Part shown: one piece after another, positions 53,904 through 63,184 of the stretch
How the letters are laid out: each line of letters opens with the position of its first letter
Numbering within the stretch: position 1 is the stretch's first letter
Origin: JAAUUJ01 sp964392245
Lineage (GTDB): Bacteria; Cyanobacteriota; Cyanobacteriia; Thermostichales; Thermostichaceae
Assembly: GCA_964392245.1 (NCBI GenBank)
Contig: CAYMOX010000015.1
Coordinates: 1 to 64,000 of the forward strand
Reading direction: 5' to 3'
Length of the DNA: 64,000 nucleotides
Made by a program: the position numbers and the translations under genes
Notes under the pieces: model-generated
The model's input: only the letters and a program-made list of their open reading frames with translations
Told to the model about the DNA's origin: nothing
Databases searched by the model: none

Positions 53904-55055
53904 CTAGGCCCGCAGGCGTTTGGCTGCATTCATCAAATCCAGAGCCTGATTGTAGTCGGGAACGATGTTGTACTCTGCAGAACGTGTCATTTCCTCCTCC
54001 AAGCTGTCCCACTGGATCGCTTCTAGCTGATCCTTGGTGAATAATTTAAAACAGTCTGGATTGCCCATCTGAGTCACTGGATTAAAAGTCCCCTCCGCAA
54101 AGGCGACACGGTGAGCAGCTTCTGGTTCCTGAACATACTTGAGAAACTCAAAAGCAAGTGGAGAAATCTGAGGATTATTCACCACAGATGTGATCTCAAT
54201 CCAGGCAATTCCCCCTTTACCTTCGGGCATCGGCCCTTTGAGTGGAGTAATGCCTCTCAGCTCCAGGAAACCATCTGCTCTGGCAGGAGAAACGGAATAG
54301 GTTCCTCCGGTGAACTGCAGATCAATCTCTCCTGAGACCAGGGCCTGGTTCATTGCAGCAATATCCCCAATCAACCTGGCATTGCGGAACAAGGTTTTGG
54401 CAGTCTCATCAAATTTGGCCATCTCTGCTTCAGAATGTTGCTTGAAGGGGTCAATCCCTGCCACCAGGAAGATGTTAAAGACATTCCAGTCATCTGACTC
54501 CAGGATACCGTAGCGATCCGCTAATCCCGGATCATTGAATAAATCCCAACCTTCTTCTTCAGCAGTTTCGCGACTAATCTTATCTGTATTGACCACAAAG
54601 GAATAGGGACCAAAGCGCTGAGCCATCCCTAATAATTCTGCTCCAGTATTGTCGAGCGCCCATCGATAAGGAGGATTGAAATCCGAAAGCATAGTCTCGA
54701 AATAAGGTTCAAATTCCTCACGAGGAAGGGGAATAATCAGGTTTTCTGGGTACATAACATCACGTGCCCAGGGATTATTTACATTGATTAGATCCCAAAC
54801 ATTAGTCTCACCTGCTCGCAGGCGATTAATCATTGTAGGATCATTGGTTAAGCTTTCAGCTTTTACTGTTGCACCATGCTGGCGCCGGAAGGGATCCAGA
54901 ACTTGGGCAGAGTTATAACCCTCCCAGCAAAGGATATTCATCTCCTTCTCTCGAGCAGCAAAAACCTTCTGACGTTGCCCAAAAAAGCTGCTGCCAATTG
55001 TAAGACCTGTACCTGCAGCGATACTCTTAAGTACCGATCTCCTACGAATACTCAT
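53904..55055 (-). CDS. PotD-like solute-binding protein with Tat-type signal
   Basis: The 383-residue protein begins with twin-arginine-like MSIRRRSVLKSIAAGTGLTIGSSFF (Tat motif R-R-x-S-V-L-K), then an extracytoplasmic solute-binding protein type 1/8 (NILCWEGYNSAQVLDPF, AVNT-type VVNTDKIS, YSVSPARADGFLELRGITPLKGP). Polyamine-type binding proteins share this layout. Tat rather than Sec export is unusual for the class and needs proof. ATG 55055 is preferred to TTG at 55070. It opens the operon of importer, kinase and phospho-lyase-like enzyme. Confidence 0.85.
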   Translation of the reverse strand: MSIRRRSVLKSIAAGTGLTIGSSFFGQRQKVFAAREKEMNILCWEGYNSAQVLDPFRRQHGATVKAESLTNDPTMINRLRAGETNVWDLINVNNPWARDVMYPENLIIPLPREEFEPYFETMLSDFNPPYRWALDNTGAELLGMAQRFGPYSFVVNTDKISRETAEEEGWDLFNDPGLADRYGILESDDWNVFNIFLVAGIDPFKQHSEAEMAKFDETAKTLFRNARLIGDIAAMNQALVSGEIDLQFTGGTYSVSPARADGFLELRGITPLKGPMPEGKGGIAWIEITSVVNNPQISPLAFEFLKYVQEPEAAHRVAFAEGTFNPVTQMGNPDCFKLFTKDQLEAIQWDSLEEEMTRSAEYNIVPDYNQALDLMNAAKRLRA

Positions 55056-55255
55056 AACCAAGCTACGCAAATCAGATGCTTCTCAATCTATCTCTGATGA
55101 TCATAGAGTGGTTGTAGCTTCAGACACATTTTCTTGGGAATTAAATATTTATCCTGATTTCAAATATGCTTTAGGCATATACAAGTTTAAGTCAATCTAA
55201 AAACAGTGATTACTGTTACTTTTCTGTTTCTGGTGCCTTGACGTAAGGAGGAATA
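55056..55255. promoter_or_regulatory. Divergent promoter region of the importer operon and SDR gene
   Basis: A 200-base AT-rich gap between the minus-strand operon and the plus-strand SDR gene. It must contain both promoters; shared regulation of the two units is plausible. A strong ribosome site (AAGGAGGAAT) precedes the SDR ATG at 55256. No operator palindrome stands out and no regulator gene is adjacent. Confidence 0.45.
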
Positions 55256-56038
55256 ATGTTTCAGTCCCTGGCTGGACGCACGGTAATCGTTACAGGAGGA
55301 AGTCGCGGCATTGGGCGTGGTCTGGTTAAGCGTTTTGCCGACGTAGGAGCGAATGTACTGGTGGTTTCTCGACATCTTGAGCAAGCGGAAACCTTAGCTG
55401 CAGCAGTGGGGACAAATGTATCAGCCTGCGCAGCTGATGTCGCAAATCCTGAGTCCTGTCGTGCTTTTGCATCTGTAGCACTTGAACGCTATGGACGTAT
55501 TGATATCTTGTGTGCTAACGCAGGAATCTTTCCATCGGCCAAACTGGAGGTCATGACCTGGGAAGATTTTGATCTTGTTATGAACACTAACCTCAAGGGG
55601 ATGTTCTTGAGTATCTCTGCAGTTTTGGCAGCGATGAAACAGCAGCAGTGGGGACGTATTATCGTAACTTCTTCGATCACCGGACCCATCACTGGTTATC
55701 CAGGGTGGACTCATTACGGAGCCTCTAAAGCTGGACAGCTGGGATTTATTCGTACTGCTGCCATCGAGCTGGCTCCCTGGAACATTACTATCAATGCTGT
55801 GATGCCAGGGAACATCCTTACAGAGGGACTGGACGGTTTAGGTGCTGACTATTTAGCTAAAATGGCAGCCTCGATTCCCATGAAACGTCTGGGTAGTGTG
55901 GACGATATTGCCAATGCGGCGCTCTTTTTTGCCTCTCAAGAAGCCGCTTATATTACAGGTCAAACTCTCGTCATTGATGGGGGGCAGGTTCTTCCAGAGT
56001 CTCTTATGGCGTTAGAAGAAATGGCCACTTCAGAGTGA
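55256..56038 (+). CDS. Short-chain dehydrogenase/reductase (FabG-like)
   Basis: The 260 residues form a classical SDR: NAD(P)-binding VTGGSRGIGRGLVKRFADVGANVLVVSRH (about residues 12-40), NAG in ILCANAGIFPS, catalytic Ser in VTSSITGP, YGASK (Tyr/Lys, about residue 159) and INAVMPGNILTEGL. The R in VVSRH suggests NADP(H). It is divergent from the importer operon with a shared intergenic gap, so it may act on the imported or released product. It is often annotated as 3-oxoacyl-ACP reductase, but context argues otherwise. Confidence 0.87.
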   Translation: MFQSLAGRTVIVTGGSRGIGRGLVKRFADVGANVLVVSRHLEQAETLAAAVGTNVSACAADVANPESCRAFASVALERYGRIDILCANAGIFPSAKLEVMTWEDFDLVMNTNLKGMFLSISAVLAAMKQQQWGRIIVTSSITGPITGYPGWTHYGASKAGQLGFIRTAAIELAPWNITINAVMPGNILTEGLDGLGADYLAKMAASIPMKRLGSVDDIANAALFFASQEAAYITGQTLVIDGGQVLPESLMALEEMATSE

Positions 56039-56287
56039 GATTTTCTCACAGATGCTTGTTTAAACTGTTTGCCAACGCTAACAGGGATTGATTTTAGACT
56101 ATTTCAGGCAATAGTTGAGTGCTCCCTCTATCTCGAGGATCCTGACTAAATCTTGCAGCAGAGGGTAGGGAACTAGCAAAGCAGTGATGCGACAAGTCGC
56201 TGCTCCGCGAACGCCACATCCTCAAGCACTAATCCCGAACCAGGAACGCCCGGATGAAACAGAGGGGCGACTTGAGGTGTTACTTGA

Positions 56288-56500
56288 TCAGATCCGCGTT
56301 CTGAACCACCAGCAGCGTCCTCCCCAGGATCCTGCAAACGGATGGAGTTCAATATTCACCTCAGTTCCCCCATCCCGCATCTGTGAGCCTATAACAAAGA
56401 CGAAATTGCCCCCTGTATGGACAATCAAATTACCCGAAAAATCAAACAGATCAATGGCTCGAGGATTGTCATTGCCAACAGTGGAGACCCTGCTTGCCAC
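56288..56500 (-). pseudogene. Possible remnant of a filamentous-haemagglutinin-like repeat protein
   Basis: In the 480-base gap 56039-56520 one minus-strand frame (70 residues) has FSGNLIVHTGGNFVFVIGSQMRDGGTEVNIELHPFAGSWGG, which recalls the G-N-L-x-I-x-T and DGG-x-V-x-I repeats of two-partner-secretion adhesins. Only one decayed repeat is visible; both ends are out of context. Nothing else is supported in the gap. Confidence 0.25.
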
Positions 56501-56520
56501 TGGATTGATCTGTTGTTCCC

Positions 56521-56916
56521 TCAGTAGAGTTGAACTTCGATGGTGATCCCGCTTAATAGTTGACTGGGATGCAACTTAAGATACTGCTGAACCAATTGTT
56601 GACAGGCTTCCTGATAGCTGAAGGCAGCTTCCAGCTTTTCCCAGGTTGGAGTCTTGTTAAATCGGATCCCCAGGGCCTTAGCCGTCTTGCGACAGCCGTT
56701 ATAGGATCCGTAGCGCTCCAGGAGTTCCGCTTTATTTACCCGAGTCGGTGCAGGTAAAAGAGCAGCGGGGGCGTGTTCTAAAGCCAACTGGTGAGGCTGA
56801 TCCAGGGCATTCACCGCCACCTGCGCAACGGTATAGATCGAGGCTGCGTTTTCGAGTTCCCTGGCTTCGTTGTCCTTTAGGCGAGCCAGAAGTTCGGTGA
56901 TCCGTTGCTTACCCAT
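56521..56916 (-). CDS. Hypothetical protein with helical C-terminus
   Basis: The 131-residue protein has no recognised family. A middle block (RVNKAELLERYGSYNGCRKTAKALGIRFNKTPTWEKLEAAFSYQEACQQLVQQYL) is helical and could be DNA-binding-like, with GCRKTAKALGI resembling a helix-turn-helix. ATG 56916 (MGKQRITEL) is chosen over longer frames. It lies four bases downstream of the coiled-coil gene on the same strand, so the two form an operon. Confidence 0.55.
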   Translation of the reverse strand: MGKQRITELLARLKDNEARELENAASIYTVAQVAVNALDQPHQLALEHAPAALLPAPTRVNKAELLERYGSYNGCRKTAKALGIRFNKTPTWEKLEAAFSYQEACQQLVQQYLKLHPSQLLSGITIEVQLY

Positions 56917-56920
56917 ACGG

Positions 56921-57499
56921 CTATTTATCCAGAAGTGAGCGGTTAACTGAGGCAGGATCTGTAAACATCTGGGGATCATCCTTGGGATTATGAGCCTCTG
57001 AAGGAGAGGGAGGCAAGCTGGGTTGAATCTCAGAATGCTCTGTTCTCCACCACAGCACGATCGCCTTCACAGCTCGCAGGAAGTGAAAGAAGCGGCCCGG
57101 CACCATCATAAAGCTCCACTTCGACTGATCCGGATCTTCAACATCAGCAACATCCTGGAATGCCACCGACAGTTCATCCAGATGGGAAGACATGACTTTC
57201 ATCTCGGCCTCTAGTTCTGTGATCAGCCCCTGTTTTTCCCGTGAGATCCGCTGCTTTTCAGTGGTGAGCTGCGTGATCATCTGCTGCAGCCGTTCCACAT
57301 CCGCCTTGAGCAGTCCAGTCTTGGTCTTATGTTCCTGGTTGCGCCGGATCAGCTGTGCTCGACTACGGTTCGTGAAGATCAGACAGTCCCGCATTTCGGC
57401 ATAAAGGGCATTAGCGGCTTCCCGTTCAAGGGGTTGGATGGATTTGGGGAACTCAGTGGCTGAGCGGAATCGAGCTGTAACAGGCTGAGTGGATGCCAT
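56921..57499 (-). CDS. Coiled-coil hypothetical protein
   Basis: The 192-residue protein has a long charged coiled coil (about residues 50-115: SRAQLIRRNQEHKTKTGLLK to SREKQGLITELEAEM), then FMMVPGRFFHFLRAVKAIVLWW, a possible membrane-association segment, and a Pro/Ser-rich tail. No family is recognised. It is the first gene of an operon with the small hypothetical protein downstream, four bases away; they may act together. Confidence 0.6.
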   Translation of the reverse strand: MASTQPVTARFRSATEFPKSIQPLEREAANALYAEMRDCLIFTNRSRAQLIRRNQEHKTKTGLLKADVERLQQMITQLTTEKQRISREKQGLITELEAEMKVMSSHLDELSVAFQDVADVEDPDQSKWSFMMVPGRFFHFLRAVKAIVLWWRTEHSEIQPSLPPSPSEAHNPKDDPQMFTDPASVNRSLLDK

Positions 57500-57813
57500 G
57501 GTTCACACTCCTCGGGGAATGATTTTCAGATAAATGGGGTTATGGATCTCGTTGCTCCATCAGAACAACATTGCAGATGAAGATCAGAAGGAAGACCTGC
57601 TCGGAGCAGATCAGGTGTCAGCTTTGATCACTCACAGGGATGTTCCAAACCCTAACACATTTCTGTTCAATGCCAGTAAAATTTGTTGCATCAAGATTCA
57701 TGTCAGAAGGGAGAGGGGATTTTCCAAATTCGTCATAGAGCAGGATAACTGATGGAGTTGGGGTGAGGGTGGGATCCCAGCCTAGAATGAGAAAAGTGTT
57801 GGAGGTAAACGTT
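57500..57813. other. Intergenic region with no gene
   Basis: About 310 bases between the divergent coiled-coil gene and yggT. GGAGGTAAAC just ahead of GTG 57814 is the yggT ribosome site. Short frames in the gap have no recognised content, and no hairpin or RNA gene is evident. Confidence 0.4.
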
Positions 57814-58113
57814 GTGAATCCTTTTTCCCTTCAGCTCCTGACCTGGATCTTGCAGCCACTGCTGGCTATTTATATTGTCCTGTTTGTACTCCGCATTTTT
57901 CTCTCCTGGTATCCCCAACTGGAGACAGATCACTTTCCCTACAACCTGCTGGTGAGCATGACTGAGTTTGTTCTCAAGCCAACCCGCAAAGTGATCCCGC
58001 CGCTTGGGGGAGTGGATATGTCGCCGGTCGTATGGGTGGGAATTGTTTCTCTGGTGCGGGAATTGCTTCTGGGTCAGCAGGGGATCCTGACCATGGCCCT
58101 GCAGATGACCTGA
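57814..58113 (+). CDS. YggT-family membrane protein
   Basis: The 99-residue protein has two hydrophobic segments and the YggT features LRIFLSWYPQLE, LVSMTEFVLKPTRKVIPPLGGVDMSPVVW. The family is widespread in cyanobacteria and plastids (CCB3/YLMG), where members help cytochrome b6f haem attachment or thylakoid division/nucleoid layout. The GTG start after GGAGGT is preferred. The U32 peptidase ATG follows 26 bases later on the same strand. Confidence 0.88.
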   Translation: MNPFSLQLLTWILQPLLAIYIVLFVLRIFLSWYPQLETDHFPYNLLVSMTEFVLKPTRKVIPPLGGVDMSPVVWVGIVSLVRELLLGQQGILTMALQMT

Positions 58114-58139
58114 CCCTTCGGTGTTTGCCCAGATCGATC

Positions 58140-60644
58140 ATGAACTCTGAAATTCCTAGCAGGACCTCTGGCTTTCGACTCCCCGCTCTCCTGGCTCCGG
58201 CTGGCAACTGGGAATGTGCTCGTGCTGCTGTAGAAAATGGCGCGGATGCCATCTACTTTGGACTGGAACAGTTTAATGCGCGGATGCGAGCCGACAATTT
58301 TACCGAGTCCGATCTGCCGGAATTAATGTTGTTCTTGCACAGTCGCGGCGTGAAGGGGTATGTCACGCTCAATACCCTGATCTTTCCCGATGAACTTGCT
58401 CAAGCCGAAAAGCTGATCCGCTCCATGATCACGGCGGGGGTGGATGCAGTGATCGTGCAGGATGTGGGGATCTGTCGTTTGATTCGCCATCTTTCCCCTG
58501 ATTTTCCTATTCATGCCTCAACACAAATGACTATCACCAGTGCATTGGGGGTAGAGTTTGCCCATGATCTGGGCTGTAATCTGGTGGTGTTGGCCCGAGA
58601 ATGCTCCCTCAAAGACATTCACAAGATCCAGAAGCAGTTATGCAAGCAGGGGATCGGTCTGCCGCTAGAGGTGTTTGTGCATGGAGCCCTGTGCGTGGCC
58701 TACTCGGGTCAATGTTTGACCAGCGAATCTCTGGGAGGGCGATCTGCCAATCGTGGAGAATGTGCTCAGGCTTGCCGCATGCCCTATGACCTGATCGTGG
58801 ATGGAAGGGAGTTTTCACTGGGAGATCGTCGCTATTTGCTCAGTCCTCAAGATCTGGCCGGTATCGAGGTGCTGCCGGATCTGGTTCAGGCGGGGGTGGC
58901 CTGCCTCAAGATTGAAGGACGCTTGAAAAGCCCAGAATATGTTGCCACGATTACCCGTGTTTACCGTCAGGCCCTGGATCGGGTGGCGGAGCAGGACGGC
59001 TATGGGGTATCTACCCAGGAGCGCTATGAGCTGGAAATGAGCTTCTCACGGGGCCTCTACAGTGGCTGGTTTCGTGGGATCAACAACCAGGAACTGGTGC
59101 ATGCTCGCTTCGGGAAAAAACGGGGGGTGTATCTGGGGGAGGTCATCCGTGTGCAAAAGGATCAGGTGGCACTGAGACTAGAAGCTCCTGTAAAACCTGG
59201 AGATGGGGTGGTTTTTGATTCTGGGCGTCCGGATCAAAAAGAAGAAGGAGGCCGCATTTATCATCTGGATCAAAAGGCTCAGGAAACCTTCCTCAGGTTT
59301 GGTAAAGGCGATGTAAACTTTTGCCGCATTCGCGTGGGGGATCGGGTCTGGAAAACCAGTGATCCAGAGTGGGAAAAGCAGGCCCGTCAGAGCTATGCAG
59401 GCGAACAACCCCAGTTTCACCGCCCCCTGGACATAGAGGTGCACGGCTCCGTGGATCAGCCCCTGACATTAATCATGCGAGATGAAGAGGGGCAGCAGGT
59501 GGAGGTGTTTTCAGATCTGCCTCTAACGGCGGCCCACACCCGACCCCTGGATCAGGAACGATTGCAGGATCAATTAGGTCGCTTGGGGCAAACTCCCTTC
59601 TTTTTGCGCAGGTTGCAGAATTATCTGCAGGGCGACGTCATGCTGCCAGTGAAGGAATTGAACCGTCTTCGCCGTCAGGCTGTTGAGCAACTGCTGCAAC
59701 AACGATCCCAATCTCGCCATTGGACGTTGAATTCCTCCGCCTCTGTCCAGGATCTGATCCCCGCTGTTCCGACTTCAGAGGCAACGCAGTCTCCCCAACT
59801 CCTGGTACTGGTGCGCTCAATGGATCAGCTGAAAGCGGCCCAACAGGCGGGGATCGCCACCCTCTACTGTGAATTTGAAGATCCGCGTGCGTACAAACAT
59901 GCGTTTGCTCTGGTCCGAGATCAGCCCACGACCCCAGATCAGACCCTCTGGGTGGCTCCCCCCCGGATCACCAAACCGGGAGAATACTGGATCCTGGAGC
60001 AGGTGCACTCAGCAGGAGCAGATGGCTACCTGGTGCGCAACTATGATCAGCTCGAAACCTGGCAAGGGGAACGATGCATGGGTGATTTTTCCCTCAACGT
60101 TGCTAACCCGATCACAGCCAGCTTCTTTAAGCAGCAGGGACTGGAACGACTCACCGCTTCCTATGATCTAAACATTCAGCAACTGGAATCGCTTCTGCAA
60201 TCCGCCCCTCCCCATTGGTTTGAGATCACCATTCACCAACATATGCCGATGTTCCACATGGAGCACTGTGTCTTCTGTGCTTTTCTCTCGGAGGGAACGG
60301 ATCACACCAACTGTGGTCGTCCCTGTGAAATCCACCAGGTGCAACTGCGGGATCGGGTCGGGATGACTCACCCTCTGCTGGCGGATGCCGGATGCCGCAA
60401 TACGGTTTTTAATGGCCTGGCCCAAACAGGCGCTGAGTATGTGGATCGGCTGATCCATCTGGGAGTTCGCTATTTCCGAATTGAGTTTATGCAGGAGTCT
60501 GCTGCTGAGGTGACGCGTACCCTTGAGTGCTATCAGCAATTGCTCAAGGGAGAAATCAGTGGATCCAGGCTGTGGCGGGAATTGCAACTGCTCAGTCAAC
60601 TGGGGGTTACCCGTGGACCCCTGGAGGAAGCCTCAGCGCGGTAG
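58140..60644 (+). CDS. U32-family peptidase-like protein, long form
   Basis: The 834-residue protein has two U32 parts. The N-terminal domain (LPALLAPAGNWECARAAVENGADAIYFGL) ends with the conserved cysteine set GALCVAYSGQCLTS ... NRGECAQACRMPYD, likely an Fe-S ligand. A DUF3656-type middle domain follows, and the last 250 residues repeat a U32-like barrel with HMEHCVFCAFLSEGTDHTNCGRPCE, a second cysteine cluster. E. coli relatives RlhA and TrhP hydroxylate rRNA or tRNA rather than cut proteins, and that is the likelier role. ATG 58140 lies 26 bases after the yggT stop; a longer frame upstream is not homologous. Confidence 0.88.
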   Translation: MNSEIPSRTSGFRLPALLAPAGNWECARAAVENGADAIYFGLEQFNARMRADNFTESDLPELMLFLHSRGVKGYVTLNTLIFPDELAQAEKLIRSMITAGVDAVIVQDVGICRLIRHLSPDFPIHASTQMTITSALGVEFAHDLGCNLVVLARECSLKDIHKIQKQLCKQGIGLPLEVFVHGALCVAYSGQCLTSESLGGRSANRGECAQACRMPYDLIVDGREFSLGDRRYLLSPQDLAGIEVLPDLVQAGVACLKIEGRLKSPEYVATITRVYRQALDRVAEQDGYGVSTQERYELEMSFSRGLYSGWFRGINNQELVHARFGKKRGVYLGEVIRVQKDQVALRLEAPVKPGDGVVFDSGRPDQKEEGGRIYHLDQKAQETFLRFGKGDVNFCRIRVGDRVWKTSDPEWEKQARQSYAGEQPQFHRPLDIEVHGSVDQPLTLIMRDEEGQQVEVFSDLPLTAAHTRPLDQERLQDQLGRLGQTPFFLRRLQNYLQGDVMLPVKELNRLRRQAVEQLLQQRSQSRHWTLNSSASVQDLIPAVPTSEATQSPQLLVLVRSMDQLKAAQQAGIATLYCEFEDPRAYKHAFALVRDQPTTPDQTLWVAPPRITKPGEYWILEQVHSAGADGYLVRNYDQLETWQGERCMGDFSLNVANPITASFFKQQGLERLTASYDLNIQQLESLLQSAPPHWFEITIHQHMPMFHMEHCVFCAFLSEGTDHTNCGRPCEIHQVQLRDRVGMTHPLLADAGCRNTVFNGLAQTGAEYVDRLIHLGVRYFRIEFMQESAAEVTRTLECYQQLLKGEISGSRLWRELQLLSQLGVTRGPLEEASAR

Positions 60645-60690
60645 CATCAAAACGTTGTGATGTTGATTTATCCTCTACCCCAGAGAAGCG

Positions 60691-61272
60691 ATGTCTAACC
60701 CGATTAAGATCCTGGCGTTTGCTGGCAGTGCCCGTGAGGCCTCTTTTAATAAAAAACTGGTTCAGATCGCACTTGAAGGAGCAAAGGCTGCTGGAGCAGT
60801 CACGACTTTTATTGATCTGAAGGACTATCCAATGCCTTTGTATAACGGAGATCTGGAGGCCGAAAAGGGTTTGCCCGATACGGTTAAGCAGTTCAAAGAT
60901 CTGTTGAAAGGGCATCAAGGTTTTTTACTCTCCTGTCCTGAGTACAACGGGTCTATCACACCCCTGCTCAAGAACGCGATTGACTGGGCCTCCCGTCCAG
61001 AAGCCGATGAGCCTTCGTTGGTCTGTTTCAAAGGCAAAGTCGCTGCTCTCTTAGCAACTTCTCCAGGAGGATTAGGTGGATTGCGGGGCCTGGTGCATGT
61101 GCGGGTGATCCTGGAGGGGATTGGTACGATCGTGATTCCCGATCAGAAAGCCATTCCCAACGCCCAGGAAGCGTTTACAGAGCTGGGGCAGCTGGTGGAT
61201 CAAAAGCAGATGGTAGCAGTGCGCAGCGTTGGTGAAAAACTGATGGAGATCACCTCTAAACTTCATGGTTGA
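60691..61272 (+). CDS. NADPH-dependent FMN reductase
   Basis: The 193 residues match the flavodoxin-like reductase family: KILAFAGSAREASFNKKLVQIA (residues 6-27, FMN phosphate site) and CPEYNGSITPLLKNAIDWASRP (about residues 84-105, FMN ring site). It reduces FMN, quinones, azo compounds or chromate. The ATG at 60691 starts the fold. It stands alone on its strand 47 bases after the U32 gene. Confidence 0.9.
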   Translation: MSNPIKILAFAGSAREASFNKKLVQIALEGAKAAGAVTTFIDLKDYPMPLYNGDLEAEKGLPDTVKQFKDLLKGHQGFLLSCPEYNGSITPLLKNAIDWASRPEADEPSLVCFKGKVAALLATSPGGLGGLRGLVHVRVILEGIGTIVIPDQKAIPNAQEAFTELGQLVDQKQMVAVRSVGEKLMEITSKLHG

Positions 61273-61499
61273 GCTTTTGCCATTGGCTGGCAGAACGGTT
61301 TGCACCGACCAGTCAACTTTGCCTCTGAAGTTACTCTGTTGCCAGTCGGCATAGCCTTGTAGGCTATCTCTGTTCCGATCCGTTGATGCTTTCAGCAGTC
61401 AGTTGTGCCACAGCTTCTCAATGGTGTTTTTGCTGCATTTACGATCCTGATCGCAACCCTGACCCCCTACTCTCGGGTTCTCCCTGTGGCAAAGGCTGA

Positions 61500-61832
61500 A
61501 ACAAACGAACTGGAGATCCCCAATGGGAACTGCTGCCCATCCCTGACGTGGCAGAGCTTTTAGTCGAGGCCAATAGCATTGCTGCCCAACCCGTGGTGTC
61601 GTCTCTGGGAAATGCAGATCCCACAGATGGCTGTAGCAATGAAGTGCAGCTGTGGACCGATCCAATCGGTGGCCAACGGGTAATGCTGGTCACCGTTGCG
61701 GGTGGAGGCCATGTGATGCCTGGTCGTCGTCAGTATTTACCCAAGGGCTGGATCGGTCCGGCCTGCCAGGATTTTGATCATGCTGAGGTGATGTGGGAGT
61801 TTTTTCAAGACTCCTATTCCAAAAGATATTGA
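61500..61832 (+). pseudogene. C-terminal fragment of a polyhydroxybutyrate-depolymerase-like esterase
   Basis: The frame (open from 61500 after a TGA at 61497) reads GDPQWELLPIPDVAELLVEANS, then CSNEVQLWTD, VTVAGGGHVMPG and FDHAEVMWEFF. This is the last third of PHB-depolymerase/LpqC-type alpha/beta hydrolases, with the catalytic histidine in GGGH. The nucleophile serine part is missing and no continuation exists upstream. A GTG at 61548 could start a short peptide, but the gene is probably broken. Confidence 0.65.
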
Positions 61833-61939
61833 TGATTTGTCGTGATAGCTTGCCTTGGTTACGAGTCTCGTCGCCTAATCATCTCTCAGGAAATATGATA
61901 GGGGTCATCGATAACGCTGACCATAAGGCCCTGATCTAG

Positions 61940-63031
61940 ATGAGTAAGACCACGAAAAGAGTAACATCAATCACCCGATGGATATCATGGGGGCTCCCCC
62001 TACCCCTACTGCTGCTCAATGGTTGGGTTCTGATCACAATATTTGGCTACTTTCAATCGATCATTACAAAAGTTGTGATCGCATTACTATTAGCCTTCAT
62101 CCTTGGTTATGCAGTGGAATTATTACAAAGATTAAACGTCCCAAGGGGGCGAGCTGTTATCAGTGTGGCAGGGATAGCTCTTTCATTATTAATTATTTTC
62201 GGAATTACATTGATCCCAGCCCTGATCGAGCAAATGAGTGAACTTGGCGCACGTCTGCCAACTTGGATCGCCTCTGGAGGCAGCCAGCTACAATCAATCC
62301 AAACCTGGGCAGAAACCCGCAACTTACCTATAGACATAAGCCGATTAAATAATCAACTGGAAAGTCGCATTGCAACTCAGCTCCAGACATTGAGTGGAGA
62401 AGTATTGAATGTTCTGGTAAGCGCGCTTACCAGTATTATTGATCTCATTCTTGCTGTTGTATTGACGTTCTATCTCCTTCTTAACGGCGATCGTCTCTGG
62501 GATGGAGTCTTTCGCTGGTTTCCAGCTCCTGTAGGCCCCACGGTTAGACAGGCATTTCGACAAAACTTTCAAAACTACTTTATCGGCCAGATCACTCTTG
62601 CGTTGATCATGGGAACAAGTATGACTGTCGCATTTCTGGTGATCAAAGTGCCTTTTGGCCTGTTATTTGGTCTGGGAATTGGACTGTTAGCGTTATTTCC
62701 CTTTGGCACTCCTTTAGGTATTTTATTGGTGGGATTGCTCACTGCCCTGAAAAGTTTTTGGCTGGGGTTGAGAGTGATTGTGGTTGCAACGGTGATTGAT
62801 CAACTGATCGAAAATGGTCTCGCTCCTCAGCTGATTGGAGGACTTACCGGACTCAATCCAGTTTGGATTATTATCTCTCTGTTGGTTGGAGTCAAAATTG
62901 GTGGCCTCATCGGATTGATTATTGCTGTCCCCCTAGCCAGCTCGATCAAGTCCATTGCTGATACATTGAACGCCCCTTCGTCCAAAGATTCCATGCCAGA
63001 AGAGTCTGTATCGGAGGCCGTGAGATCCTGA
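61940..63031 (+). CDS. AI-2E/PerM-family membrane transporter
   Basis: The 363-residue membrane protein has seven to eight helices; GLPLPLLLLNGWVLITIFGYFQ and IITKVVIALLLAFILGYAVELLQR open it, and a soluble middle segment (LGARLPTWIASGGSQLQSIQTW) follows. FGLLFGLGIGLLALFPFGTPLGILLVGLLTALKSF and DQLIENGLAPQLIGGLTGLNPVWIIISLLVG are family signatures. Relatives export AI-2 or act as Na+/H+ carriers; the substrate here is unknown. The ATG at 61940 has no strong ribosome site. Confidence 0.88.
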   Translation: MSKTTKRVTSITRWISWGLPLPLLLLNGWVLITIFGYFQSIITKVVIALLLAFILGYAVELLQRLNVPRGRAVISVAGIALSLLIIFGITLIPALIEQMSELGARLPTWIASGGSQLQSIQTWAETRNLPIDISRLNNQLESRIATQLQTLSGEVLNVLVSALTSIIDLILAVVLTFYLLLNGDRLWDGVFRWFPAPVGPTVRQAFRQNFQNYFIGQITLALIMGTSMTVAFLVIKVPFGLLFGLGIGLLALFPFGTPLGILLVGLLTALKSFWLGLRVIVVATVIDQLIENGLAPQLIGGLTGLNPVWIIISLLVGVKIGGLIGLIIAVPLASSIKSIADTLNAPSSKDSMPEESVSEAVRS

Positions 63032-63184
63032 TTTTCTTAGCGGATGCATTAACTGAGTATGAGGTGGAGAGGCTTGATTCAGACTGCCTTCATTGAGTCT
63101 TTTCTTCCCGAAGCGCCCCTTTGATGGGAATTGCACTTGTTTAGAGATATTCTAGGGTACACATATGGATGTGAGGAGGTATGG

